A stretch of 63,714 bases of DNA from a virus: positions 1-63,714 of the IMG/VR virus record IMGVR_UViG_3300030117_005059, one strand, 5' to 3'. Below the pieces are notes generated by a model that ran no database searches, was not told where the DNA came from, and saw only the letters and a program-made list of their open reading frames with translations. The translations under genes were made by a program, and so were the position numbers. This document shows positions 17,009 to 25,117 of the stretch, in pieces; the stretch's first letter is position 1; the number at the start of each line of letters is the position of its first letter.

Positions 17009-18917
17009 TCTTAGCCTCCAACTGACTGATCAAATTCTTAATTTGATTCTTGGTCTCGAATAAAAGAGTTTCATCCTTTTCGTACATCTCAGTCACCCCA
17101 ACTGCTAACTTATTTATATCCTGTGCCCCTTTAAATAGGTTCCTAGTTGCGCTTGAGGCAGTTTGTTGTCCAGCTTGTGCAGCATAACTTCTACGCCTAG
17201 GTCCCATACCCTTTCTGCTGTCCATTGTCTCGGGAGTATAAAACTTCCCTTTAGCCCCTGGTGTGAGGTATGCCTGATCTCTCATACCGGGCGCTGCCAA
17301 TAGTGGACTTTCATCTCCTGCCGGCTCCTCGGCGGCGGCTTCCTCACCACCTCCTTCTTCACCTCCTAAACCTAAGTCCTCACCACCTAAGTCCTCTCCG
17401 CCAGCTTCTTCTCCACCAGCAGGTGCAGCAGCGGCGGCTGCTGCGGTAGCTGCCTCACCTGCCGCTGTGGCAGCGGATTCAATCACAGCGTCAAGCTTAG
17501 AGTCGTGATATCTTTCTTCAATGATTCTATCAATCTCTTGCTCATCAAGTTTGAAGATGTTTTTATATACCCATCGCTTTGAGAAGAACCCTTCTGTTGC
17601 GGCACCAGCGATGTCAAATCTAGTTCTCATGTGCTCCAACTCTTGAAGTTCAGCAATCTTAGATGGATTGTTTAGTGACAATTTGAAAGACAAAAGATCA
17701 TCACCTCTATACCCTAGTGTGTATAGGTGAACAACCGCCATCTTATGAAGCTCTGCGATAATAACTCTTTGCAGTCTTTGAATGGTTCTAGCAAATCGAA
17801 TATCTTTTTGCGCCAAAGTTGCTTTGTCTTCCATAGCATCTGACTGTGCCAAATAAGCCTTTGGAATCTTAAGTGCTGAAAACAACTTGTCCCTAAGATA
17901 CTGGACGTCTTCAATAGCACTGGTAAATTGTCCACCAGCTAAAGTTTCAACCCTTGATGAGTTGCCGGCTCTAACAGGAATATAATAATCCTCATCAATG
18001 CTCATCGCATTGTAACGAAGATCCACCCTACCAGTATCAGCATCAACGATTTGGTTTCGCTTCATTTGAGTTCGCACTTGCTCAATGTATTGCTCGACTT
18101 CTTGCGGCGGGATGTTGCCCACGTCAATGTAAAAAACACGACGCTCTGGGGAACGCACCACCCGGTAAGCCATCATGGCATCTTCAATTAGAGTAAGCTG
18201 TCTCCAGATTCTTCTTGCTGGCTCTAATACTGACGTTCCATACGGGGTATATAATTCATTTCCCAGGACCCTAAAGTGTGCAATCTGCCAGTTCTCGAAG
18301 GTAACTCCCGAAGGCGAGTTTTGTCCCCCGCTCCAAAAGTATTGAATGTAATTTGGGTTGGTCGGGTCTGTGCCCTCGACTCTTTCGCACTCTCTTAGCG
18401 GCAGCGGCACCACGTTTGTAATACCAAGTTCTTCATCAATGTCAAGATATAAAAAATAATCTCCGTATTTACAAGTTGACCGAGCCCAGCCAAATAAGTT
18501 AAAGTCAATGTTCAGCACACTATACAACAAAACGTTTATGATGTGCTTAATCTCTTGGTTTTGACAATCAACCCTAACGATTGGGGAGATCTCTGAAGAA
18601 GTTGTAATCTCATCGGCGTACACATCTAACGATGACGCAATCTCTGGCATATATTCCATTTGATCAAAGTCAGCATATCGATACTCACGATTCTGCTCAG
18701 ACAGTTGTTTGCTTTGCAGAGGTTCAAATATATTATAATATTCTTTTTTCTTGAACTCTTTGCCCGTGCTAGTAGTAAAGGTGTAGTTCTTGATACTAGT
18801 TGATTTTAGGCGCTTAACCTGTTGCTTATTGTAGTTGACAATAGGACCACTGAATAGTCTTGTCAGCCTCTTAAACAGGGTAGCTTGTTTGTTTCTTGGG
18901 TTACTGTTGTCTGCCAT
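16989..18917 (-). CDS. 20: Portal protein (T4 gp20-like)
   Basis: A 642-residue protein. Residues 60-470 carry the gp20-like portal core: EYRYADFDQMEYMPEIASSLD, then GDYFLYLDID, then APSPERRVFYIDVGN-like sequence (VRSPERRVFYIDVGNIPPQE) and LFSALKIPKAYLAQ. The portal forms the dodecameric vertex that nucleates the prohead and docks the terminase. Residues of about 480-536 form an Ala/Gly/Glu low-complexity insertion, and the C-terminus is coiled-coil. It lies three bases after the terminase stop and overlaps the next gene. Confidence 0.95.
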   Translation of the reverse strand: MADNSNPRNKQATLFKRLTRLFSGPIVNYNKQQVKRLKSTSIKNYTFTTSTGKEFKKKEYYNIFEPLQSKQLSEQNREYRYADFDQMEYMPEIASSLDVYADEITTSSEISPIVRVDCQNQEIKHIINVLLYSVLNIDFNLFGWARSTCKYGDYFLYLDIDEELGITNVVPLPLRECERVEGTDPTNPNYIQYFWSGGQNSPSGVTFENWQIAHFRVLGNELYTPYGTSVLEPARRIWRQLTLIEDAMMAYRVVRSPERRVFYIDVGNIPPQEVEQYIEQVRTQMKRNQIVDADTGRVDLRYNAMSIDEDYYIPVRAGNSSRVETLAGGQFTSAIEDVQYLRDKLFSALKIPKAYLAQSDAMEDKATLAQKDIRFARTIQRLQRVIIAELHKMAVVHLYTLGYRGDDLLSFKLSLNNPSKIAELQELEHMRTRFDIAGAATEGFFSKRWVYKNIFKLDEQEIDRIIEERYHDSKLDAVIESAATAAGEAATAAAAAAAPAGGEEAGGEDLGGEDLGLGGEEGGGEEAAAEEPAGDESPLLAAPGMRDQAYLTPGAKGKFYTPETMDSRKGMGPRRRSYAAQAGQQTASSATRNLFKGAQDINKLAVGVTEMYEKDETLLFETKNQIKNLISQLEAKNEDQAQ

Positions 18918-18920
18918 TTC

Positions 18921-20480
18921 CTATCCCTTATAAATCCAAGGTAAGTAATTACCTCTAGGGCTGGGCTGTTTTCTCTTATCCGAATATCCTGCCATACCCT
19001 TAATTCTAGTATCTAGTTTGCTACTGTCAGATCTCCACGCTGTAAACATGGCTTTTCTTTGCTCTACGTCTCTTTGATTAACTGTCAATGCCGTATCCCT
19101 AATCCAACAAGCTATTGCCAAAGCAATAACCAAATCATCATTATAACCTCTCATACCTTGCGGTCGCCCATTGTGCCAAATGAAAGTCTTAATTTCATTA
19201 ACCGTTCGTAAAGAGTTCAATGTAAGTAGTTTATTTCTGACGAACTCTTCAAGTTTTGATATAACAAGAGGTCGAGTTTTCATAGACATTGTAAAACCTG
19301 CTACCCCACCTCTTGCTTCAGCCGTAGATCGATCAACAAATTCGTGCGTCGCTTTAAGACTGTAGTAGATGTTATCATAACCTATCTCTTCTATTTTGTT
19401 TAACACACCATAGTCGTGATTATTTTCAATAACCAGCAGTGCATTGTTGTACTCACTAGCCATGCTAACTAAAAGAGGAGCAAACATATCAGAGGTCACT
19501 TTACCTTGATATTCTGCAACTTGTTCTAAGGTGTCCAGTCTAATAATTTGTGCAACACTAAAGTCACTACCGTCACCTCGTGCAACGTCAGCACATAAAA
19601 GATATTCTGCCCCTTCCTCAACAGGTTTCCAGATCCAATAGTTTCTATCAAAACCGGTTCTGTGTTGTGGCTCAGAACAATTATCTAACAATCTTTTTAT
19701 ATCATCGCCCGATACAACTGTATCACCGGATGCGTTAAAGTTGCATTCTAACTCTTGAGCTATTTCTCGGGCGGACATGTTTCTTGTCTCTTTTTGAAAC
19801 CATTTTTCGTCTCTATCTGGATGCACTGACCAAGGTAACTTAATAGTAAAGAAATCGTTTTTACTCTCAATAGCCTCGTTGTAAGTTTTATGAAACCAGT
19901 TGCCAACCCCATTAGGTGTAGACAGTGCGATACACCGACCACCTGTTGACAGAGTGGGGTAAAGACCAGCCCACAATTCATCCATACCTTCAACAAAAGC
20001 TGCCTCATCCACAACCAAAAGAGACAGCGCCTCCGAACGACCAGCATCACCAGAGGTCGAGGAAGCCTTGACTTGCGACCCATTACTTAACTCAAACGAG
20101 GTTCTATTATTAATGCTGATGTCTGCAATCTTCAGCCAAGGCGGCAAGTGCTTATGAATTGATTTGATCTTCTTAACTAAGTTTGTAGCTGTGCTTAGTT
20201 TTGTTGCAACGACTAAAACGTTCTTTTCTCGCTGAAACAACATTAGCCAACAAACATAAGCGGCAACCGTTGTTGAGATACCTAGCTGCCTAGCTTTTAA
20301 GATGACACTAAATCTATGTTTTGTAAAATCATTTAGTGCCTGTTTCTGAAAATCATATAGATCAAAAGGTATCAAGCCCCTCATGGGCTCAGAAATTCTT
20401 GCGTAGGTATTAGTAAAGTAAACAGGGTCTCGTCCACAGCGGACGATCTCTTGCATTATCTCCTTTTTTGTAAGAGACAT
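18921..20480 (-). CDS. 17: Terminase large subunit (T4 gp17-like)
   Basis: A 519-residue DNA-packaging motor. The ATPase domain has a Walker A-like KARQLGIST at 62-70 and a Walker B LLVVDEAA with D158 and E159. The RNase H-like nuclease domain has ADVARGDGSDF with D298, IENN near 351 and YNDD near 446-449 as likely metal ligands. ATP hydrolysis drives DNA into the prohead through the portal, and the nuclease cuts concatemers. It starts as TAAATG on the stop of the preceding gene. Confidence 0.95.
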   Translation of the reverse strand: MSLTKKEIMQEIVRCGRDPVYFTNTYARISEPMRGLIPFDLYDFQKQALNDFTKHRFSVILKARQLGISTTVAAYVCWLMLFQREKNVLVVATKLSTATNLVKKIKSIHKHLPPWLKIADISINNRTSFELSNGSQVKASSTSGDAGRSEALSLLVVDEAAFVEGMDELWAGLYPTLSTGGRCIALSTPNGVGNWFHKTYNEAIESKNDFFTIKLPWSVHPDRDEKWFQKETRNMSAREIAQELECNFNASGDTVVSGDDIKRLLDNCSEPQHRTGFDRNYWIWKPVEEGAEYLLCADVARGDGSDFSVAQIIRLDTLEQVAEYQGKVTSDMFAPLLVSMASEYNNALLVIENNHDYGVLNKIEEIGYDNIYYSLKATHEFVDRSTAEARGGVAGFTMSMKTRPLVISKLEEFVRNKLLTLNSLRTVNEIKTFIWHNGRPQGMRGYNDDLVIALAIACWIRDTALTVNQRDVEQRKAMFTAWRSDSSKLDTRIKGMAGYSDKRKQPSPRGNYLPWIYKG

Positions 20481-21035
20481 TTACGCTTCTGGCGTATCAG
20501 GATTCTTCTTCGATGTGTCGTTTGATGGTCTCTTATCAGATGAAAGCTCCAAGAACTTCTTGAAATTGTCATCAAGCCTGTCTTTATCTGATCTTTGACC
20601 GATAGGATCGACTCCCTCTACGCCTCCAATCTTGTATGCTTTCTGTGCCTGAATCCAAGTTCTAACACGGGAAATACTTTGTGCATCAACTCTAGCCTCA
20701 TCGATAGGCGACAAAGTTACAGATCCGTTACCAAGTCGTCTATATTCTTTTTTAAGATACTTTAGAATATCTGCAAAGCGTGCTTCAACTTCATTAACAA
20801 GTTTGTTGGGTGGGTGCATATCTTTCATACTCATCTCTGAGTGATAAGAAACAACCATTTGATCTGCGGCAAATCTAATTTTGAATCCATCAAGTGCTGC
20901 CTTATCATAGATCCCTCTGCCACTTTCTCGCTTTAGACCTAGTTCCAACGGATCACCGTTCTCATCTAGAGCACCATCATATGCGTTTGCTGCTGCTTGA
21001 GCCAGACCTTTTACAACATCATTAATATTAGCCAT
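20481..21035 (-). CDS. Conserved protein upstream of terminase, unknown
   Basis: A 184-residue protein with core segment FKIRFAADQMVVSYHSEMSM and a helical stretch VNEVEARFADILKYLKKEYR; the C-terminus is disordered and basic (KRPSNDTSKKNPDTPEA). It overlaps the 140-residue gene by eight bases. Placement just before the large terminase makes it, with that neighbour, a candidate for a small terminase role, but I see no clear DNA-binding motif. Confidence 0.6.
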   Translation of the reverse strand: MANINDVVKGLAQAAANAYDGALDENGDPLELGLKRESGRGIYDKAALDGFKIRFAADQMVVSYHSEMSMKDMHPPNKLVNEVEARFADILKYLKKEYRRLGNGSVTLSPIDEARVDAQSISRVRTWIQAQKAYKIGGVEGVDPIGQRSDKDRLDDNFKKFLELSSDKRPSNDTSKKNPDTPEA

Positions 21036-21450
21036 GCTGTTTCTTTCTCCTCTTCAATGCGATTTGTACTCGCTCTTCGTTAGGTCGCCATCCCTCTTGC
21101 CATCTTTCTTCACGGTCGTGAACAAATTCATAATAGCAATCTTGACAACACTTAAACCTATTCATATATAGGTCGTCTTTCATAGAAAATGAATATGTTT
21201 TACATACAGGGCAAGTCCTATCGTATTTTCTTTTGCTAGCTTTTTTTGAAATGAGAATACCATCAACATCTACCTTGTCCTGATTGGACTCACTTTTAAT
21301 AAGAGTTGCGCTCTTTAGTTGCTCTAAGTATTCTTTTTCTTTTTGCTCATCCCACTCAGACCTAAAATCTTGTACTGTTTGTTTGCCGTACTTTTTAGCG
21401 ATCGCCTTTTCTACTGATGCGACATATTCCCAGTCAAGTTTTTTGCTCAC
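21028..21450 (-). CDS. Zinc-ribbon protein upstream of terminase
   Basis: A 140-residue protein with a GTG start that overlaps the preceding stop (GTGA). It has a helical, charged N-terminus, then a four-cysteine cluster (CPVC near residue 81, then CCQDC near 102-106), followed by aromatic and basic sequence (EERWQEGWRPNEERVQ). A zinc-binding role is well supported by the cysteine spacing. The function is unknown; packaging accessory and small terminase are both possible given the terminase two genes downstream. Confidence 0.6.
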   Translation of the reverse strand: MSKKLDWEYVASVEKAIAKKYGKQTVQDFRSEWDEQKEKEYLEQLKSATLIKSESNQDKVDVDGILISKKASKRKYDRTCPVCKTYSFSMKDDLYMNRFKCCQDCYYEFVHDREERWQEGWRPNEERVQIALKRRKKQHG

Positions 21451-21827
21451 TGTGGATACACCGCATGTACGATACCAATAGAGACACCAACCCCCACTGT
21501 TAATCCAGTAAGCAAACCAACAACACCTCTATTCCTGTCAAACCAAGAGTTGTTTTTTCTGAGTTGTTGCTCTAACTTAGTTATGGATAATTTGTAGGTC
21601 TCTTGCATCTGGGTGCATACTTTTTTATCCACTTGACACTCAGCCATCTTAGCGTTAGTATCAATCTTTTTCTGGAGCATAGTGCGAAAGTCTTCCTCGC
21701 TCATTAATATGCCAACATAACTACTACCATCTTGCTCAACAACCGCTGGGCGAGGCTTGAACTTTACAACCTCTGCCGCAGCGGCGTTGAACGAAAGTAG
21801 TAATGCGAGTGCAACCGTTATCTTCAT
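21447..21827 (-). CDS. Secreted protein with C-terminal membrane segment
   Basis: A 126-residue protein. Residues 1-18 form a Sec-type signal peptide ending AAAAEV, with no lipobox cysteine. A periplasmic region with a short coiled coil (about 65-92) precedes a C-terminal Gly-rich hydrophobic helix (about 103-120). The topology resembles spanin-like or envelope proteins of lysis cassettes, and a holin-like and spanin-like pair lies just upstream. No strong ribosome binding site is seen. The lysis role is tentative. Confidence 0.55.
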   Translation of the reverse strand: MKITVALALLLSFNAAAAEVVKFKPRPAVVEQDGSSYVGILMSEEDFRTMLQKKIDTNAKMAECQVDKKVCTQMQETYKLSITKLEQQLRKNNSWFDRNRGVVGLLTGLTVGVGVSIGIVHAVYPQ

Positions 21828-21828
21828 T

Positions 21829-22971
21829 TTACTTTAGAAACTTTTTCAAGCCCTCAATGCGTTTGCCGGGTCGCTTGAGACCGCTAACCAAAGTGTAAGT
21901 TACAAGCTTGTCTCGCTTGGCATCCTCATAAATACCACGATGCACGATAGCTCCACCGGTCAAAGCTGCCAAAGTATCAAATCCAAACTCGATGTTATCC
22001 ATTAGACCCACAGTCTCCTCAAAGATAACTTCGCCACCCACCACAATACAAGCGGCACCTGATGCAGTGGTTAGATCAAAACCCTCCGCAAGAAGAGTCT
22101 TCTCTAGGTTCTTTTTAAGAGCAGTCGAAACAGCAGTTTCATTCTCTGGTTCTTTAACTGTGGTAACACCCATAATCATACAGCCTGGTTGTTTCATAAT
22201 GCTATCGTAATCTGTAGCGTCGAAGGTCGTATACTCAGAGTCCTTGTTTGCCAAGACGTTGAAGACATGAAATAAACCAGCGACTGTGTTGTTAATGGTC
22301 TTCCAAAATTTCTTAACCGTAAGTTTAGGGTAAAGCTTTTTAATCTTTTCGTTGTCCACCATAATGAGTGGAGCAATCTGTCCCTTTTCTGCGAGCCCGC
22401 AAAGTTGAGTGATTCGATTGTGGGCATTTTTTGCAACGGTTGGTGATGCCGACTCGCCAGCCGTTGGTAGTGATGCGACTACACCAACTCGCTCATCTAC
22501 GTTCTCAACACCAATGTAAGTAAAGTACTTCTTTGCCACCTTGATGAGAGTGTTAACCGTTCCGCCACCAGAACCACCAGAAACACCAAGACAGATCAAG
22601 ATACGATCAACGTTGTTCCCGAAGATCTCACGGAACTTATTGAATACTTCTTGCTCCTTACGTTCGATAGCAGCTTCGGCTTTAGCTTGGTCTTTGCCAG
22701 CACCCTGCTCGCCATGCTCATCAACTAAGAACTTTTGGTTTTCTGGTAAGTCAAGCCCATTCAGGTCTGACTTCGCTGTGTTTACGGCAACAGTCTTGGT
22801 GTAACCCATATCATAAAATGCTTTTGCCATACGTCCGCCGCCTTGACCAGCGCCAACAATTGCGTATACCAAAGCACCACCTGATTTGTCCTCAACAGAC
22901 TCTTCCTCTTCATTTAGTTCGGGATCATAATCCTCGATATCTAATTCAGGAATATCTAAATCAATAGTCAT
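21829..22971 (-). CDS. FtsZ/tubulin-superfamily GTPase
   Basis: A 380-residue protein with the FtsZ/tubulin layout. IVGAGQGGGRMA (38-49) and AVNT (62-65) match the first nucleotide-binding loops; GVSGGSGGGT (129-138) is a variant of the tubulin signature GGGTGTG; VDNEKI (205-210) matches the FtsZ NDxL segment; and FDATDYDSIM (250-259) matches the T7 catalytic loop, keeping both aspartates (D251, D254) but with Thr where FtsZ has Asn. An acidic extension (1-30) and a basic tail (LKRPGKRIEGLKKFLK) are phage-specific. GGAG is seven bases before ATG. It could build a filament that positions phage parts, or interfere with host FtsZ. Confidence 0.87.
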   Translation of the reverse strand: MTIDLDIPELDIEDYDPELNEEEESVEDKSGGALVYAIVGAGQGGGRMAKAFYDMGYTKTVAVNTAKSDLNGLDLPENQKFLVDEHGEQGAGKDQAKAEAAIERKEQEVFNKFREIFGNNVDRILICLGVSGGSGGGTVNTLIKVAKKYFTYIGVENVDERVGVVASLPTAGESASPTVAKNAHNRITQLCGLAEKGQIAPLIMVDNEKIKKLYPKLTVKKFWKTINNTVAGLFHVFNVLANKDSEYTTFDATDYDSIMKQPGCMIMGVTTVKEPENETAVSTALKKNLEKTLLAEGFDLTTASGAACIVVGGEVIFEETVGLMDNIEFGFDTLAALTGGAIVHRGIYEDAKRDKLVTYTLVSGLKRPGKRIEGLKKFLK

Positions 22972-23198
22972 TTGGTTCTCCTTTTTTTTGGGGCTGCTTT
23001 CGCCCTTTTTGTTTTTGTTTTTTTTTGCGTAGGCTTAATTGCTTCGGCTTTTGCCACTGCTTCTTGCGCCCTCATTTGATTTTGTTTTATCAGTTCAATA
23101 GCTCTAGCTTTTTTGGCTTCTTCGATCTCAGCCGCTAATTGCTTTTGTTGCTCCAATGCAATCGCAACTCTTTGCTTTCTTCTTTTCGGTGCTGGCAT
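22968..23198 (-). CDS. Small basic protein coupled to the FtsZ-like gene
   Basis: A 76-residue protein, about half Lys, Arg and Ala, with a central helical segment (EQQKQLAAEIEEAKKARAIE) and very basic ends (TKTKRAKAAPKKRRTK). GGAG lies seven bases before ATG. Its stop overlaps the FtsZ-like start (ATGA), so the two are translationally coupled. A nucleic-acid or polymer-tail binding role is inferred from charge and coupling; no known fold is evident. Confidence 0.62.
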   Translation of the reverse strand: MPAPKRRKQRVAIALEQQKQLAAEIEEAKKARAIELIKQNQMRAQEAVAKAEAIKPTQKKTKTKRAKAAPKKRRTK

Positions 23199-23210
23199 AA
23201 CCTATCTCCA

Positions 23211-23525
23211 TCAAATATCTAACTCTTCGTGAAGTCTAATAAGTGCGTTTAGTCTGTCTTCTCGATTGTCTATCTTCTTTGTATCTTGCAGACGACTCTC
23301 GAATACTTTCTTAACCGCACCTATCTTATCCTTCTCTAAGTCAGCCCTTAACTTACTTTCTTTAGCATGGATCTTTACTTGTGTTAAGACATCATCAACA
23401 ACAGTTTCATTTTTTTCTGCTGGCTTAACCAAGCGATACATATAATAGGCAACTGCAACAAGCAGCAAAGCTGCCGCTACAGTTGACCAAAAATATTGCT
23501 TTACCTTAAGTTTAAGCCAGTTCAT
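23211..23525 (-). CDS. Spanin-like membrane-anchored coiled coil
   Basis: A 104-residue protein with a single N-terminal membrane segment (about 11-32, FWSTVAAALLLVAVAYYMYR). A long charged coiled-coil-like region follows, ending HEELDI. This is the topology of inner-membrane spanins (Rz type), which join the inner and outer membranes at the last step of lysis. It overlaps the holin-like gene by four bases. No cognate outer-membrane lipoprotein is clearly visible. Confidence 0.55.
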   Translation of the reverse strand: MNWLKLKVKQYFWSTVAAALLLVAVAYYMYRLVKPAEKNETVVDDVLTQVKIHAKESKLRADLEKDKIGAVKKVFESRLQDTKKIDNREDRLNALIRLHEELDI

Positions 23526-23707
23526 TTACCGTGCTTCCACTTGGATGCAATATCTGCTGCGCCTTGAAGCCCAATGTAAGCTAGCGAAACAGCAACCCAC
23601 TGATCACCAGTAAGCATACCAAGTGGTAAAAGCACAGTAGAGGTGCCCCACACAATTAACTTTCTTGACGCCCATTTGCCGAGCAGTTTGTCAATTTTAC
23701 CTGCCAT
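23522..23707 (-). CDS. Holin-like small membrane protein
   Basis: A 61-residue protein with two hydrophobic segments (about 17-32 and 37-55) around a short hydrophilic turn (GDQW), and charged ends (basic N-terminus, SKWKHGK at the C-terminus). Small two-helix proteins of this kind are typical phage holins that pierce the inner membrane. The gene starts in a TAATG overlap and is directly followed by the spanin-like gene. No endolysin gene is found in the window. Confidence 0.62.
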   Translation of the reverse strand: MAGKIDKLLGKWASRKLIVWGTSTVLLPLGMLTGDQWVAVSLAYIGLQGAADIASKWKHGK

Positions 23708-24606
23708 TATTTTTCCTCAAGTGCAAACGGTGCTTTGGGTTCATTCCAATCAATCTCGCCTTGGGCTAAAGCCTTGGCGGCAATCTTGTCTGCGTTAGGA
23801 ACTCTTTTTGGATCAATCACAGGCATATCGACTCTATCAGGAGCGCCGGCAGGCAACTCGAAAGATACTTGCCCAAGATTATCTACGAACTTCTTCACGG
23901 CGGCGTCAACTGCTGCGTCGCCGTCCTCACCCGTAAATTTCTTCAAAGCCGCCATCACATCAGCAGGCTTCATGAACTCGTTGCCCTCGCTAGCCAGTTT
24001 AGTTAATTCTTGTCTGATTGGAGCTTCCTTAAATTGGTCGAAACCACCAGTGCCCTCTTTACCTTGCATAATACCCAGCTTACCAACGGTGATTGAGTTA
24101 AGCAATCTAATTAAGTCAGTGCCTGGGAAATCCACTGCGTAGCCACCAACTTCCTTAGAGGGATCAACCATACTCGTTGCAACCCATCGATGGTGACCAT
24201 CCATAATATGATTATCACTACTAATAAACGCACCCAAGTTACCACCAGTCGGCATTTTTCCAGCGATCATAGAAATAGCCATACCCATAGCCTTTCCAAT
24301 ATTCATGCTTGACTGAGATGGTTTTAACTGAGACACTGGGAATGTAGCGTTTGGCTTGACATCAATAACGTCATCAGTCTCACTACCATCCTGCCTACCC
24401 TTGGTCACATTTTGTTTGGCATCGCTCGCATCAGCGGCAACGTCCGAAAGCTTAAGAGGGAACTCTTCTGGGTCCACCTTCTTCTCGTTGAGCAATACTT
24501 TTCTAACTGCCCTACTGACAGACTCTCTTAAAATTTGTTTTCTTTTGGATTTTAAAACTTGTTCTTTAATAATTCTAGCGAGTTTTTGCTTGTTAATCTT
24601 TTTCAT
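23707..24606 (-). CDS. ParB/sulfiredoxin-fold protein with capsid-targeting-like N-terminus
   Basis: A protein of 299 residues from the ATG at 24606 (GGGAG five to six bases upstream; an upstream TTG overlaps that site). The N-terminus (MKKINKQKLARIIKEQVL) is an amphipathic helix like those of five other proteins here, followed by an L-N-E site at 39-41. ISSDNHIMDGHHRWVATSM (about 128-146) is the ParB/Srx-like nucleotide-binding signature, with DGHHRW at its centre. It could enter the capsid and act on DNA or nucleotides early in infection; that is inference. Confidence 0.68.
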   Translation of the reverse strand: MKKINKQKLARIIKEQVLKSKRKQILRESVSRAVRKVLLNEKKVDPEEFPLKLSDVAADASDAKQNVTKGRQDGSETDDVIDVKPNATFPVSQLKPSQSSMNIGKAMGMAISMIAGKMPTGGNLGAFISSDNHIMDGHHRWVATSMVDPSKEVGGYAVDFPGTDLIRLLNSITVGKLGIMQGKEGTGGFDQFKEAPIRQELTKLASEGNEFMKPADVMAALKKFTGEDGDAAVDAAVKKFVDNLGQVSFELPAGAPDRVDMPVIDPKRVPNADKIAAKALAQGEIDWNEPKAPFALEEK

Positions 24607-24618
24607 TTTTTCTCCCAA

Positions 24619-25080
24619 TTAGGTTAGCTTCAGCATTGCATTCATAAATTTATCAACGGACTGGTCACCTATTTGCTTGCTCTTTAGACTAAGCAACATC
24701 TCTTCAACGCCATCAAAACCACGCTTTGAACCTTTTTCTTTCAAGGCGTTAAATTCAGTCATAGCTTTAGCAATAAGGTTTTCATCGTAAGGGGCTGTCC
24801 CACCTTTAGCAAAAGCCTTTGCCATGTTTGAAAATAATTGTGGAATGGCTTTTGCACCCATGCCTGACATTGCTCCACCAATTTCATTAAAAGCTTTCTG
24901 AAGCTGTCCGGTGTGTTTATCGGGATTATCTAAAGCAACAACATTGCCCTTCTTTTTCTTTTTTCCGAAGAGTCCACCTAAGAATTCGTCAACACGACCT
25001 TCTTTGATAACTTTCCTACCTACCTCTTGGTAAATCGCTTCTCTAATAACTTTGTGTAAATCAGACTTTTTAAATTTCAT
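24619..25080 (-). CDS. Capsid-targeting-like N-terminus protein, unknown
   Basis: A protein of 153 residues from the ATG at 25080, nine bases after GGAGG; a longer frame upstream crosses the promoter and is rejected. MKFKKSDLHKVIREAIYQEV resembles the other N-terminal helices, with an I-K-E site at 25-27. The rest is helical and Lys/Gly-rich (LFGKKKKKGN) without enzyme motifs. It is the first gene behind a late-type promoter 26 bases upstream, so it is probably a virion or prohead component. Confidence 0.62.
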   Translation of the reverse strand: MKFKKSDLHKVIREAIYQEVGRKVIKEGRVDEFLGGLFGKKKKKGNVVALDNPDKHTGQLQKAFNEIGGAMSGMGAKAIPQLFSNMAKAFAKGGTAPYDENLIAKAMTEFNALKEKGSKRGFDGVEEMLLSLKSKQIGDQSVDKFMNAMLKLT

Positions 25081-25105
25081 TATCAATAACCTCCCCAGGC
25101 TAAAA

Positions 25106-25114
25106 TAAATAGTA
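25106..25114 (-). promoter_or_regulatory. Late-type promoter motif TACTATTTA
   Basis: The minus strand reads TACTATTTA then TTTTAG, 26 bases before the ATG at 25080, with GGGGAGG in between. It is one mismatch from the nine-mer elsewhere. It marks the boundary between replication genes and late genes. Confidence 0.6.
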
Positions 25115-25117
25115 TGT

